The notes: generated by a model from the letters alone, not told the origin. 64,000 bases of DNA from Dicyema japonicum (GCA_011109175.1 RDEW01000042.1:442168-506167), one strand, 5' to 3'; positions 36,245 through 47,019 are shown, counted from the stretch's first letter. Translations and numbers: made by a program.

Positions 36245-36600
36245 AAAATAGTGGCATTGGAATTATAAATAAGCTATTTTCAATGAATTGAATAATTTTC
36301 GAACAAAAATAACCAATAACGTATTATTGGAATTTTCAATCAATTTACTAACATGCTAAATAGTGTACTTGCAATATTTAAGGTTTTTCAATCAATTTAA
36401 TAATATAGAAAAAGTGTAGATTTGTGAGCTTTAAGTTGTTTTTAACCAATGGAACAACGTTTCAACCAATAGAACAAAGTAGAAAGCTAAAATATTATTT
36501 CAATAAATTTAATAACATTTCAAAAAAGTGAATAATGCAATATTTTGCGATCAAATGAATAATACTAGTAAAATATTACTTTTTAGTTGCATCACTTCAA
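36245..36600. repeat. AT-rich, quasi-periodic sequence
   Basis: Recurring phrases of the type CAATCAATTTAATAA, ACCAATAGAACAA and TTTCAA(A)AA. They resemble the 22-bp array inside the 3-kb duplication but are less regular. No coding potential. Confidence 0.4.
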
Positions 36601-36904
36601 TGGCAGTAATGGCTAAGTATATATGTCCAATACCCAATTTGTGCTCAACAGACTCCTCAGAGCTAGCATTCTTCACGTGTATTCGTTCATCCATTTCATA
36701 AATGTAGTCAACTCAAGAATAGTCCAGCAAGAATTGAAGAAAGCTGCCACACAAATGACTTTCTTTTCAAAAACAGCAAATCAACCAAATTATGAGAATT
36801 GTCACAAATTTAGACATTTCCTTTGATTTTAACGCCATGTATAGCTGTCAACTAGACGTTAGTTGACCATAAAATACGTAGGTCGATTAGGTAGTTATAA
36901 GGCA

Positions 36905-37075
36905 AAAATATATTTCGGAACTTTTCATTTCCTTAGCAAAGTAATATAGACAAAATCTGCGGCAAACTAAATTAAAATTGTCACTTCAGTTCCATTCTGT
37001 ATGAGATCCTTAATGTCATCCGTGGAAGCCAGATCCTCGTATTGACTTTTGCCAAACTATGTAATGATCAAAATT
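36905..37075 (+). repeat. Interspersed repeat, family D, copy 1
   Basis: Matches 38960-39110 in the same orientation: CATTTCCTTAG, AAAGTAATATAGA, TCTGCGG, CAGTTC, TTCTGTATGAGATC and GAAAGCCAGATCCT-like blocks. Here it runs straight into family C copy 2, so the two may be parts of one LINE 3' end. Confidence 0.6.
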
Positions 37076-37079
37076 AAAT

Positions 37080-37300
37080 TAAAATTATTCCAAAGACCGA
37101 AAGTAACCAAACTATCTCCTTGATCCTGACTCGTTCCAGCGCTCTAGAACTTGTCTCCAGGAATCGATATTAGAAGAATAATCGGATCATCTTGATGCCA
37201 GCCAGGCATTGGACGTCTCTTCATGAAGTCGATCCAATTACGCCAGCGGATGGAAAATAATCTATGACCAACTAACCAAATAGCACCACATGATGCAACG
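37080..37300 (+). repeat. Interspersed repeat, family C, copy 2
   Basis: Shares AACTTGTCTCCAGG, ATGCCAGCCAGGCATTGG and ACCAACTAACCA with the 14 kb copy. The frame LMPARHWTS is kept. Confidence 0.6.
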
Positions 37301-37569
37301 GGGTCAATAAGTAATTATTTAAAAAAATTTAAATAAAATTTAAATAAAATTCTCTCAAAAAATAAAAAAATTACAAATAATCGAAATTTAGAAAAAAATA
37401 AAATATTTTAACTTAAACTCCTCTACGTCCAATACAAGAGGAATGTCCTACTTGGACGGTCTCCCCACTGGCCTCTCTCTCCTGCCTTGATGGAATCCCA
37501 CCTAATGCTTTCTGGCGATGTGAACCCCAAGTATTATTATTATATTAAAATAATAATAACTTAAACTCA

Positions 37570-37955
37570 ATTGTATTTCGTGCTTGTATGGGAACGCGCT
37601 TAGAGTTGGTACATATTGTCTTTGACGTTGTTGGAACATTCTTTCTTGACAACAGAATGGATGCACATTTGGTCTCTCGAGGCAATAACGCAAGTCTTCA
37701 TTCTACTACATTCCCATCAAATATACAAATCAGCAAATATTGTCCTCTTGAATTCACCCACCGCGTGACTCTGCTGAGAATGTTTACAAGAATAGTATAT
37801 TATTTTTGGAAAATTGACATCGTTCGGAGTACCAAGTAATCTGATAATGTATTTAAGTTGTAAAGCAACGAAGATGCGCAAAGCAGCGATAAAGTTTTCC
37901 CGGTTCCGGTGGGGCTTTCTAAAAGTCCGTTTGTATTCTTCCACAAGAAATAAGA
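37570..37955 (-). pseudogene. RTEL1/FANCJ-like DNA helicase fragment (helicase domain 1 start)
   Basis: On the minus strand: [18 protein letters not shown] is the Walker A motif in the exact form used by the iron-sulfur XPD-family helicases RTEL1, FANCJ and DDX11. A one-base shift near 37825 is followed by [20 protein letters not shown], equal to motif Ia (PKIIYxSRTHSQLxQxxxE). Then, across a 21-base intron, comes KTCVIASRDQMCIHSVVKK, equal to the RTEL1 phrase VCVLGSREQLCIHPEV. After another shift C-T-N-S-K-R-V could be the first iron-sulfur cysteine. RTEL1 unwinds D-loops and telomeric structures in the nucleus. The SREQLCIH-type phrase favours RTEL1. Only about 130 residues of a protein usually over 1,000 long are present; no further helicase motifs were found downstream to 36.3 kb. 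Probably a pseudogene fragment. Confidence 0.8.
37706..37726 (-). other. 21-bp intron in the RTEL1-like gene
   Basis: Minus-strand GTATATTTGA...GAATGTAG, 21 bases including an in-frame TGA. Removing it keeps the frame between GEFKRTIFADF and RMKTCVIASRD. An alternative acceptor three bases further (24 bases) also keeps frame. Confidence 0.7.
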
Positions 37956-37999
37956 CATACATTTTTCAGGAACTCAGTAACAGATAAAATCTTTACTTA

Positions 38000-38950
38000 T
38001 ATACGGGCGTGAATGTTATTTGTGGGGCATATAGAGTGTAAGGAAGTTAATATCAATCCCATTAATCGTTGTTATATTCCATTTTAATTACATCTACGAT
38101 TAAAAATTAGTACTCCACATCAATGCAAAAGTTTCCTTGTTAACTTTTAAAAATGTTTAAAAATGTATACCAAAAAGGATAATTTTCTCTTTTCCACTAA
38201 GCTTGATCATTTTTTAATGAGTTTCCAAAACTGTGATTCTGGGTGGACTTTTGGTTGAAGGACTATTCGCAACTACGACTATGGGAAATAGACTTAATTT
38301 TTTGTTTATTATTAATTTTTTTCTATTGTATAAATCAAATAAATTAATTCTTTAGTTGAGATTATGTAGTAATTTGGATTTTATTGTCTAATTGTGATAA
38401 TAAATGCACTTCATAAAGAATGTACTAAATTAGTTGAATTAATTCTATTTTATTCATATTCCTGTATTTTAGTTCTTAAAAGAGTAAGCACCAAACATTA
38501 ACTGACAGAACAGTTCTTCATTGGATTTTTGTTTAGACACCTGGATTGTTTTCCCTTCACATTAGAATATGTGTTAATAATCGGGTATCCTGACATGTTA
38601 GAACTAGATCTCACGAGGGATAACTCTCTCATGCTCAGCGCTTGTAAGGTTTATTATTTTGCAGATCACTGAGTTGAAGAATAGATAAAACTCATTAACT
38701 AGGTGATCTCGGTCCAACAAATAGAAATATCAATCAGACGGGGAACCTGTATTACTATTTTTATTTGATTTAGTAACACAACGTATCTTAAGGAGGTTTC
38801 AAGGTATTTGAATAGGATTTTGTTTAGACGACTTTAATGACTTCCGTTGTTGTTCATGACCATTTTTATTTAATTTAGTAACACCACGTATCTTAAGCAG
38901 GTTCAAAATTTTTTAAGAAGGGTAATATCAAACCCATTAATTTTTTGACA
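38000..38950. other. No gene; one 45-bp direct repeat
   Basis: AT-rich. The block ATTTTTATTTGATTTAGTAACACAACG... at about 38756 recurs near 38865 with a few changes, a local duplication of about 45 bases with a period near 108. Confidence 0.5.
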
Positions 38951-38959
38951 CTTTCCTCC

Positions 38960-39110
38960 ATTTCCTTAGAAAAGTAATATAGAGAGATCTGCGGATAAAT
39001 AAATTTAAATACTTCAGTTCAGTTCCCTTCTGTATGAGATCTTCATTGACCATGAAAGCCAGATCCTTTTATTTGACAATTGCAAACTAATAATATAAAA
39101 CAAATTCGCA
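38960..39110 (+). repeat. Interspersed repeat, family D, copy 2
   Basis: Partner of 36905-37075. After about 39110 the two copies diverge: here the sequence does not continue into family C. Confidence 0.6.
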
Positions 39111-39144
39111 ACAAGAGAAGTAATCAATTGAAGTCGCTATTGCC

Positions 39145-39250
39145 GCATCCCGGATTATCATTGTCGTCAGACTCCTCCACGCTTTTTTTGAGATTGCGAT
39201 TTTTGGAGGTCGTCTAGTTCAAATCGAAGTAACTTGTAAAATCATCTGTC
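39145..39250 (-). mobile_element. RTE-like LINE, tiny C-terminal remnant
   Basis: The block CTCC(T)TCCACGCTTTTTTTGAGATTGCGATTTTTGG...GTCTAG, given here only as its type, matches the DDLDSxRKIA-coding end at 27330-27400. Too short for more. Confidence 0.4.
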
Positions 39251-39719
39251 AGAAGCTGCACGAATAGGATGATAGTTAATATTACTCTAATAGACCAGAT
39301 TTGCATGTAATTTTAATTATGCAGCAATTAGTGACCCATGGAGTATCATATGAATGATCACTTCTCTACAAAATGTTTTGGAAACTAGTATTGTTTTTTT
39401 CAAAGTCACTCTTGCGGTGAAAGACAACTAGTCTAGAAATAACATGTGATAAAAATTATTTTTCCGTGGCTATAGAACTAAGAAGCCGTAGGATTCTTCA
39501 CTGTGCCCTTTCTGAAAGAAACGAAGAGTTGAGAAAAATTACCCTGCGAATCATTCTGGCTAAGACAACGAATCGGGATTATTTTAGTTAAAAATACAAT
39601 ATTAAACACCTGTAGATTACCATCATTGTTATTCCACGTTTGAAATTATCTTATTTTACATTAAAAACATTTTTTAAACGGCAGCTTGTCGACATTTTGT
39701 GCTATACGGCTAGTTAGTT

Positions 39720-39865
39720 AAAATTTATTTTGTCCCTCTGATGCCGTCATTGAATCCACCTTATTAAGAAAATTCAAATGCCTCGTCAGCATCAAAAGAA
39801 TCCAACTTTTCTTTTACCGGCAACAATATCCTCTATGGAGACAATTTCTGGAATCATTGGAACAT
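39720..39865 (-). repeat. Interspersed repeat, family C, copy 3
   Basis: Reverse complement shows TTTGATGCTGACGAGGCAT, AAGGTGGATTCAATGACG and CATCAGAGGGACAAAATAAA, matching the 14 kb copy. Confidence 0.6.
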
Positions 39866-39869
39866 ATCA

Positions 39870-40380
39870 CGATTAAGGGGTTAGATCAGTTTTTACTTTT
39901 GGTCTTTGGAATTATATTATTTTATTATTTATATAGCTCAATTTGAATACGAATTTTGGGTTTTATTGCGATTAGATTCCAAATTTAAGATTATTTGTAA
40001 AAAAAGTATATATTTAAAATTTTATCGTAAAATTGGAGCTCATTAATTTCTCTTAATCCAATCTTTTTATTTATCTTGAGCACATAAAAGGATTCTTGCT
40101 ATTAATTTAATCTAGGATTTTTTTTCCGCTTTCTGCAAGCTGCCCAATAAGCCTGATTAACCTTATGTGCAGGGACAGAACACATTGTAGAATTTGTGTT
40201 CATATTGAAAGCAAATACTGACTATGCTAAACCTATCCCATAAGGAAGAAGAATATTAGTTAAAGGAGCTGGCTGATTTAGCTTGGTTTAAATAAACTAA
40301 AGGAACATCTAGTAGTTGTTAAGTGTGTTGTAGTTAAAAATAAAATATTTTTATTTATTAAAGTGATAAGCACAAAACAT
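39870..40380. other. No gene recognised
   Basis: AT-rich spacer. No motif seen. Confidence 0.5.
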
Positions 40381-40384
40381 TAGT

Positions 40385-40655
40385 TAGCTGCCGCCCACAC
40401 TGCGTGGCTGTTCCCTTTCAGAATTGCTAGCGAGATTCGCGCAAACAGCCAGCGGCGTTCGCGGAGATTTCCAGTGCATGAGGTGATCCGTTTCAGAGCA
40501 GGATCTTGAAGCGCACTTGTAATGATTGTTCTGGGCGAACGTATCTGTACATCTCACGTCCCAAATAACTGGTTTCCCGGCTTCAATGGGAAGTTGGTCA
40601 TCCCTCCCGTCTGGTCGTTTCCCGTCACTTTTGCATAACCCGACCGGTTATCGAT
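40385..40655 (-). mobile_element. R2-like LINE, restriction-like endonuclease C-terminus
   Basis: Minus strand: VGLCKSDGKRPDG, the catalytic PD block; VIWDVRCTDTFAPEQ, the second acidic block (W-D-V-x-x-x-D), better kept than in the 28 kb copy; and at the end LFARISLAILKGNSHAV, equal to the terminal QRISLAxQRGNA motif. Same family as 27.8-29.5 kb by DNA similarity throughout. Starts abruptly at 40655, directly after a different LINE's endonuclease start, so it is the 3' half of a chimera or a nested insertion. Confidence 0.75.
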
Positions 40656-40937
40656 TCTTGGATGAGGGCAATGTCCACTCTCAAATGAGACAAAAGAGAT
40701 CGTAATTCCAATACTTTATTGCGGACTCCATTTACATTTAGTTGTAGATCACTTAACGTGCAGTTGGGTCCCGGATTTGGATCTACATCACCAGACAGTA
40801 GTAGAGAGAAAATGGAGGAGTTGGTAAGCCACCCTTCTGAATTTCGCAGAAAGGTAGGGAAAGTTAAACGGCTCTCTTCTATGCAGAACTTGCACTGAGC
40901 GCCACGACAACAACAGGTGAACCGTATGACGCCACGT
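40650..40937 (-). mobile_element. 5' end of a LINE with 2A-like peptide and APE endonuclease start
   Basis: A continuous minus-strand frame runs from just after a TAA at about 40939 to 40650. It begins with a Cys-rich segment (FTCCCRGAQCKFC), then the 2A-like motif SLLLSGDVDPNPGP, then LNVNGVRNKVLELRSLLSHL and VDIALIQES. The last parts are the start of an APE-type endonuclease (LNINGLRNK...LLLQET). 2A peptides make the ribosome skip one bond at Gly-Pro, giving two proteins from one frame; they are known at the N-terminus of ORF2 or ORF1 in trypanosome L1Tc/ingi and in CR1-type LINEs of sea urchin and amphioxus. No ATG is visible before the motif in frame, so the start is missing or further upstream. 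The frame is unbroken for about 95 codons, then is cut by the R2-like segment. The piece abuts the 3' tail of the preceding LINE. Confidence 0.8.
40766..40811 (-). other. 2A-like ribosome-skipping motif
   Basis: FSLLLSGDVDPNPGP. The core D-V-x-x-N-P-G-P is complete: Asp-Val, Asn-Pro-Gly and the final Pro are all present, and the upstream leucines match functional LINE 2A sequences of the LLLLSGDVExNPGP type. The usual Glu after DV is Asp here. Confidence 0.85.
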
Positions 40938-41230
40938 TATTTTTACTTATTTATTTAACCCTAAGACTACTAGGAGAGATAGGTCAAAACTAACTAATTA
41001 AGTGATCCCAGCTTCCAGCAACATCCGGACTCTCTTCAATTGGTCCTCTGATAATCCAACCGCACTTGGTTTAGGTGTGTCTGAACAATTGTTACAGCCA
41101 TAAAGCAAGGAAGGAGATTTATTTCTTGCAGCGATAATTAGGTCGTCCGCATAGGACAAAAACATAGTGTCCTGGTCATTGGTAGTAGGTAGGTCATGTA
41201 GAAATAGGTTGAAAAGACGTTATTCTTGAT
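40938..41230 (-). mobile_element. CR1/Jockey-like LINE: RT active site fused to 3' end by deletion
   Basis: Minus strand: LFNLFLHDLPTTNDQDTMFL, then SYADDLIIAARNKS with the YADD catalytic motif. It is close to the 7.6 kb copy (LFNLFLHDLPNDGDEDSLLL, SYADDVVIA). Within about 30 codons it jumps to VRMLLEAGIT and a stop, the C-terminus also seen at 51.87 kb (VSELLEAGII). The 3' tail follows: GGGATCACTTAATTAGTTAG, a spacer, and GGTTAAATAAATAAG. The thumb and most of the C-terminal region are deleted. Confidence 0.75.
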
Positions 41231-41239
41231 TTTTTGTTA

Positions 41240-41370
41240 TTGGATTTTAAAAGATATCTATAAATTTTAATAATTCATAAATATACTCAAAAATTTTAAT
41301 TTTTTTATCAATAAACTAATTTGATAAATGCGTCTAGTGAGATTATCAAAAGAAAAATTAAATAATCACA
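41240..41370 (+). repeat. Repeat family E, copy 2
   Basis: Partner of 29578-29682: TTTTAATAATTCATAAATAT, TTTTAATTTTTTT and AAATGCGTCTAGTGAGATTATC in the same order and orientation. Both copies sit just beyond the 5' side of a minus-strand LINE. Confidence 0.65.
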
Positions 41371-42090
41371 GTATTTATCAATTCCAAGTCTGAAACTAGG
41401 CTTTCCACCAGAATAGGAGTACCGACAGTAATCCCTTTGCTCATGTAATTGGTAACAATGTGTGTATTCTCAGAGGTTCGGTTTGTATTCAAGGTCGATA
41501 TTTTCGCGTCTATTTGGGTTGAAAAATCACAATTTATGGGGTGTGTAGATTTTTCCCAAACACTTTCAACAGTCTCAGCTTTAACCCACTTAACGGGTCG
41601 AGCACCTTTTTTTTCCTTGCAAAAATTCGCAATGTGCCCAAACTATTGACATCGGTCGCACCTTGTAACCGGTTTTCTGTATTATTCAAAACGAATTCTC
41701 TGGAACCCAAAGACTATCCCCAGTCTCACATACTCTAGACTTCAAAGTTAATTTTACAACAGGAAGACTGCGCCAGTCCTTCATAAAACGTTGGAAATAG
41801 AAACCAGGTCGTAGGGATTCTTTAAATTAAGATTCAAGTGATCATCTGAGACCCAAGAAAAGATACCCTTCACAACAACAGAGGAAGGATATAGGAAGGA
41901 AGTAGTAAAAACATGTCCATCATTACCAAATGGGGCTCTCAAGCCAAAATCATCGACAAAAGAGTCGATATTGTCTTTTGAGGCAAATTCAAGCGAAATT
42001 ATGCTTAATTTTCTTAATGTAATTCGTGCCTTACTGGCTGTCGCTGAGTTTGATAGTTTATAAAACGTTTAATCCGTCCCAAAGCCATGT
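41300..42090 (-). mobile_element. LINE ORF1 (gag-like) fragment with zinc knuckle
   Basis: Minus strand: ARITLRKLSIISLEFASKDN and FGNDGHVFTTSF upstream, then a basic region, then RCDRCQ-x-FGHIANFCKEKK, a CCHC knuckle (C-x2-C-x4-H-x4-C) with a stop replacing one residue, then KWVKAETVESVWEKS. The order (RRM-like or basic region, then knuckles) fits ORF1 of Jockey/CR1-type LINEs, a nucleic-acid chaperone of the element particle. Frameshifts near 41760 and several stops. No ORF2 follows directly on this strand; the nearest minus-strand LINE piece downstream begins at 41.23 kb with RT sequence, so the two may be parts of one internally deleted copy. Confidence 0.65.
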
Positions 42091-42094
42091 TTTT

Positions 42095-43215
42095 TCAATT
42101 TCCAGATTCACTACAAAAAAATCATAAGCTAAGAAGACGAAACAGATCCTCCTGATACAACAATGTCATATAGTTCATCGGTGGGTATTTCAATTTTTTA
42201 AACTTTCAAAAACGAGCCTTAAAATTTTGCTTACATTCTGCAATCCAGATCCCTGAGTTGCAAACAGACATTGGTGATTTGGAAAGTTTGTGTTAGAAAT
42301 TTCAGGTCTAGTTGCGTAGAAGATAGAAGAATCTTAAAATATATGGAATACCTCTTTGAAGGCTTAATATGATCAGTCCACTTTAGGACATTTCATAACA
42401 ACCAGAAAAATCGCAACATGAAGTTATTATAACTAATCGTAAAGGGAGAAACTAAGGAATGCTCTTAATTTCTTTGCTTTTTCTTTTTCTCGTGTGTATT
42501 TCCTTTTGACTATCCAGTTCCGCCGTAAATTTATACTGATGACAGCGTCATTTCGTCAAGCCTAGCGAAAGGGTGTCTTTTTTATACTGGATTTCAAGGA
42601 TTCGAGTGAACGGAACAACCTTGAGTTAATTATTCAAAAAGAATTTCTCAAAGATTATTTCTCTAAGAATTCCCCTCTGAATTAAATTCCGAACTACACT
42701 TTAGTTATGATTTGGCCGATTCAAGTTAGTGTAAGACGGACTTCAATGGGTGCTCAAGCTCGTGGCGTAGATGTTGTGCGAATTTCATTCTCAAGTTGAA
42801 CTTGGTGTGATTCAAGCTGTCGCTGTATCTGTAAGTTTGTGGAGAAGGATCCAGTTTTGTTTGTTTGTTTTGGAGTATTTGATAAGGGTTAACCCAATCG
42901 GTGGTCTAGAAAGGGGGCATGGTTAATTTTTATTAATTTTGTGCTTCCTTTTACTGTGTTCTTTATGGGTAGGGAAGATAAACGTCCTCGTCTTCAAGGA
43001 GTGCTTTGATCAGTTTCGGAGTCTTTCAAGAGAGTTGCATTAAATTTCCTGGTCTTAATATTTTATTATATGTCACCATTTTGGTTTATATTGCAGTATT
43101 CGAAGTAAAATGACGATGCTCCTTATATAGTCAATACTCCCATCATCATTCAGAACTGTTTGAACATATTCCTCTTCATTGAGAGTAATCATGTGTGAAT
43201 AAAGCTAGTAGTTTA
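42095..43215. other. No gene recognised
   Basis: Less AT-rich than average around 42480-42900. No motif seen on either strand. Confidence 0.45.
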
Positions 43216-43221
43216 AGTCCT

Positions 43222-46150
43222 TATATGATTAATTAGGTTATTGCATACGCCGTTTTGCATAAATCTGAGGAAAACCGTCCGTTCTTTAACACCTATCAAA
43301 GTCGATTACTTCTGTAATCGTTTTTTAAGTGAAATTATTCTTTTAGAGACAAAGTATAGCTGTGTGATTCAGTTGTCCAACCAGGATAATAATTAAATCA
43401 TAATAAATTTGAATTAATTAAAACCATTTTATATCCCAGAAAAATGAACGATTAAGTTAGTTAAATGTTAAATTGAACTCCACAAGTTCCAAGTACATTA
43501 TACTTGTTTTTAATGGCACTGCAGACTGAAATAACATTATTAATTACGTAATTCACTTGTCGGCCTGCCGTATTTTCTAAATATATTATTTTCTAACATA
43601 TACAATTTATTATCTTCGATAGATAATTGTCTAGTTGCTTCTATCTATACTAATATAATCTCATACGCCTTAGGATTATGAATGAATCAATGCAAACGAT
43701 AACACTATATTATTATTAAAAATACTCATTTAAAATAACAAAGTTGGAATAACTTTAAAAACTTGAATAACATTTATTCCTCGAGGAAAGATCTACATTA
43801 ATTACAAAAAATACAATTCAAGTAATGATAAATTTTCCGCAAATTCGATCGATATGAATTTGAGGGAATACAGTATTCAAAATCTAAATTTAAAAAAATA
43901 TATAACATGTACTTAATAGTAGGTGGAATGTTTGGTTGTCTACAGATTTTAAACTTTCATCATAATAACCACAATTACTATAAATATTAATAATTGATAC
44001 AAAATCTAATTCAATCTTATTAATGAAAAGTTGACATCAGGTTCAAATTTAATATTTTGAACTTCTAATCCAATTACTTTAAAATCAGATAGGCCAGTTA
44101 TCGAAACTGTACAATCATTCCAATATCTTAATAATTTATATTTAATACAGAATTTATTACTGTTAATTCGTTTGGGCAAATATTCTGTGATGTCAAAAAA
44201 TCGAATGACAAGTTTAACACGAAAAAAGTGAACATCTATGAGATTAAATACCAAAATAATGAATATACGATTACCACAAGAAATAAAAATTATTACATGA
44301 ATTACAGTCGTCATAATTATTTATAATTTTATTAAATGAAGTGTTGGATTAAAAAAATAAAATTAAAAAATATTTTAATTAAATTTACACAATTAACATG
44401 GTTTTCAAATTTGTTTAATAACTTTACCATAAAATTTAATAAATTTGTCAAAAATGTCTAATAACTTTGCCTTAATGTTTAATAAGTTTATCAAAATGTT
44501 TAAAAATTGTGTCAAAAAATTAATACTTTTGAATAATGTTTAATTACAGGTCAATTTGCACGAAAATAAAATTTTAAGTGAATATGAAGAGGCTACGCAC
44601 ATTGACACTTCAGAAGTCGACTCACAATAACCAATCCTTTTGTTGTCTATCTGGAAGCTGCTCTTCGTAATCTGAGAAATAAAAATTGTCCTACTTTTAT
44701 CTAGGAACTAAGATATGCGTATGACCTGGATTTTGTTTTAGAAGAATGATGATAGCTATTTCTTTTTCTAACAAGAGTACTGCAGGCAAAATGAAATTAT
44801 TTTTTTCAGACAAGAGTACTGCAAGTTAATTAAATTGGTCTAATTTTAGAGAATTAGACGTGAAGTCAACACAAAGCAGTCTGAAGTAGTTAACCTGAAA
44901 ATGATAAGAGAATCTTTTGCCTTCTTTAGAATCAAATAGATGATATTGTTCCAAGTAACGAATGACCAACATTCGCTCTCTCGAATTGATTTTATGTGAA
45001 ATATTAAAAAATCGAATAAGGTAATCAATTAATGACAAAAATTTTTTGTGCGATTTTGGCTACATATCGATTATCAGGACTAAAAGATTTTTAACCTCCG
45101 ATGTTCTTTTTACTTGAATGTAAAAATAGGTCATATTTCTCCTTGACCGTAAAATTAGTCAACCGTTAAAGTTTTTTTTAAATAGACAATTGATGACTAT
45201 AGATGCTCTTAGTATCCTTAATATTATTCGCAACAAATGTAGATGCCATTGGTTTATTCTGACGTTACCACTTCTCTTATTTCAAAATCTGTGGACGTTT
45301 ATGAAAACATTTCCATAATGATCTAAATGACCGAATTAATCTGAAATCACATTAAGATATGTTTTTGAAAAAGAAAGAGTTCCTTGAGAGCAACATGATA
45401 CTAGAAGGTCTGCTTCAAGACGACTAGAAATTAATCAACAAATATTGGTTGAAATGTTTATCAATGTGGTAAAATTGGCAACGTTCTGAGGACGAGGCAG
45501 TGAGAATAGCTGGCTCGCTCCGATTTGACCTTATTTTGTGTTAATGAAAATTCATTTGTGGAAGCAGAATCGATGGTTATCATCCTTTAAGCTGATTTAT
45601 GGCTGTCCCCGACATGAGGTAATAACTTACATTAAAAATGCACTTTTTCTGCTGGCCACCACTAGTTTCTTCCTTTGCGATGGCGACGCCCCGAAGGGAT
45701 AACGATATTCCCATTCGCTAATGGTTGAAACATTGCTTGGGGCGTTACATATGTTAAAATATACTAGTATCTCGTGGGACTGATTGTTTCCAGGTCTAAT
45801 CTAAAATACCTAGCCATTAAAGTCGCTCAATATAATAATTAATTTACTAATCGAAGATATGATTACACTAAAATGCTGACAATTAAAAATTCATGTGACT
45901 ATACTGCAGGGAGCTCGTTAACTTGATGCTTTCGGTTAATCTATACGTACTTGGAAAAAAATGTGGAATGTGGCCTATTCTATGGACATCTTTTTTAGCT
46001 GAATTTTATCGAAGATTGCTGTCGACTTGTGATCGGAAACATTCAGGCTATTTGTATCTTTCACATTTGAGAGTTTTGGTTAAACGAGACTGTTGCGGGA
46101 AAACATGCTAAAGATAATTTTTGAGCTGTCTATTGTTTTCGAAAATGAGG
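43222..46150 (+). repeat. Long direct duplication, copy 2 (about 3 kb)
   Basis: Same-orientation partner of 18478-21450, 24.7 kb downstream. It contains the same 22-bp-period array (44400-44535) and the shared minus-strand 70-codon frame. Beyond the end, both copies are followed within a few hundred bases by the same LINE 3' fragment on the minus strand (21.70-21.86 and 46.29-46.49 kb), so either the duplicated unit includes the LINE end or the LINE and this sequence belong to one larger element. Confidence 0.8.
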
Positions 46151-46234
46151 ATGGAGTATATCTTTTTATTTACATAATGCTTTTAATGTCTATTTTTATT
46201 TACAGTCCTGTTAATTAATTAGCTGATTATTATT

Positions 46235-46495
46235 TAGCAGCCTCAGGACCACTCAGAAAGAAAGGCAAAATAATGTCAAATTGTTAGGTGATCCCAATTC
46301 ACGCAAGCAAACATGCCATCCAAATCCTGTGCGTCTCTATTGTTCCCACTGCCGAACGGAAATGCCGTCATTAATCCATGCAGAGGAAATCGATTGCGTG
46401 AAACAGTGAGAGGCCGAGTGGATGTCCATCTTTCTCGTCAATATGGAGAAATCCGGAACCACATATACGATTGTAGATTAAACAACTTGGTCCAC
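46235..46495 (-). mobile_element. CR1/Jockey-like LINE 3' end
   Basis: The minus strand reads the C-terminal region of the family at 21.7 kb, then GGGATCACCTAACAATTTGA, a CTTTCTTTCT tract and TCCTGAGG: the shared tail, here with a divergent end. DNA blocks TTGTTCCCACTGCCGAACGG and GAGAGGCCGAGTGGATGTCC are shared with 21.73-21.82 kb. No RT present. Confidence 0.7.
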
Positions 46496-46729
46496 TAGGA
46501 AATTTTGAGAGACAAAAGACGGATCAGCACAGTCTTAACAAGTTCATGAAATATTACGCAAATATAAGCCACAAACCTTTTATGAAAATGGGCTTTCTTT
46601 ATCTTCAATAAAACAGAAGAGATTACTTCCGATTAACTTTATCTCTCATTCAGATATCAGTGAGGTTTAAAGAGGATGAATTCTTCCCTCTCATGTGGGA
46701 CAGATTCTATCCCTGGTATTTTACTAAAA

Positions 46730-47015
46730 CATCTTGGACCTATTGCGATTGATGCAATTGACAGTGGATATATTTATCAACCAGACAAAAATACCTTTCT
46801 CGAAGAAACTGAAAATCTTGGGGATCATTTTCGACACACAGATGTCCTTTTCATCTCACGTCGACGCTGTCGCTGAATGTTGCTCAAGAAAGCTAGGGAT
46901 AATCAAAACTATTTTCGGTGGCATTGAAACCCCTTTCCCAGCTTTGAAATTGTTGTACAAACAAGTCATTGATCCATCTGTCAGCTATACTGGGGGATCA
47001 ATAATATCCTAATGT
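46730..47015 (+). mobile_element. CR1/Jockey-like LINE, post-RT fragment
   Basis: A 92-codon plus-strand frame: KKLKILGIIFDTQMSFSSHV is the LGIxFDxxxSFxxHV motif that follows the RT palm. Then CCSRKLGIIKTIFGGIETPF and LKLLYKQVIDPSVSYTGG, the position of KxxIxPxLxYGxxxW. Truncated on both sides, no tail. Confidence 0.75.
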
Positions 47016-47019
47016 GGAT

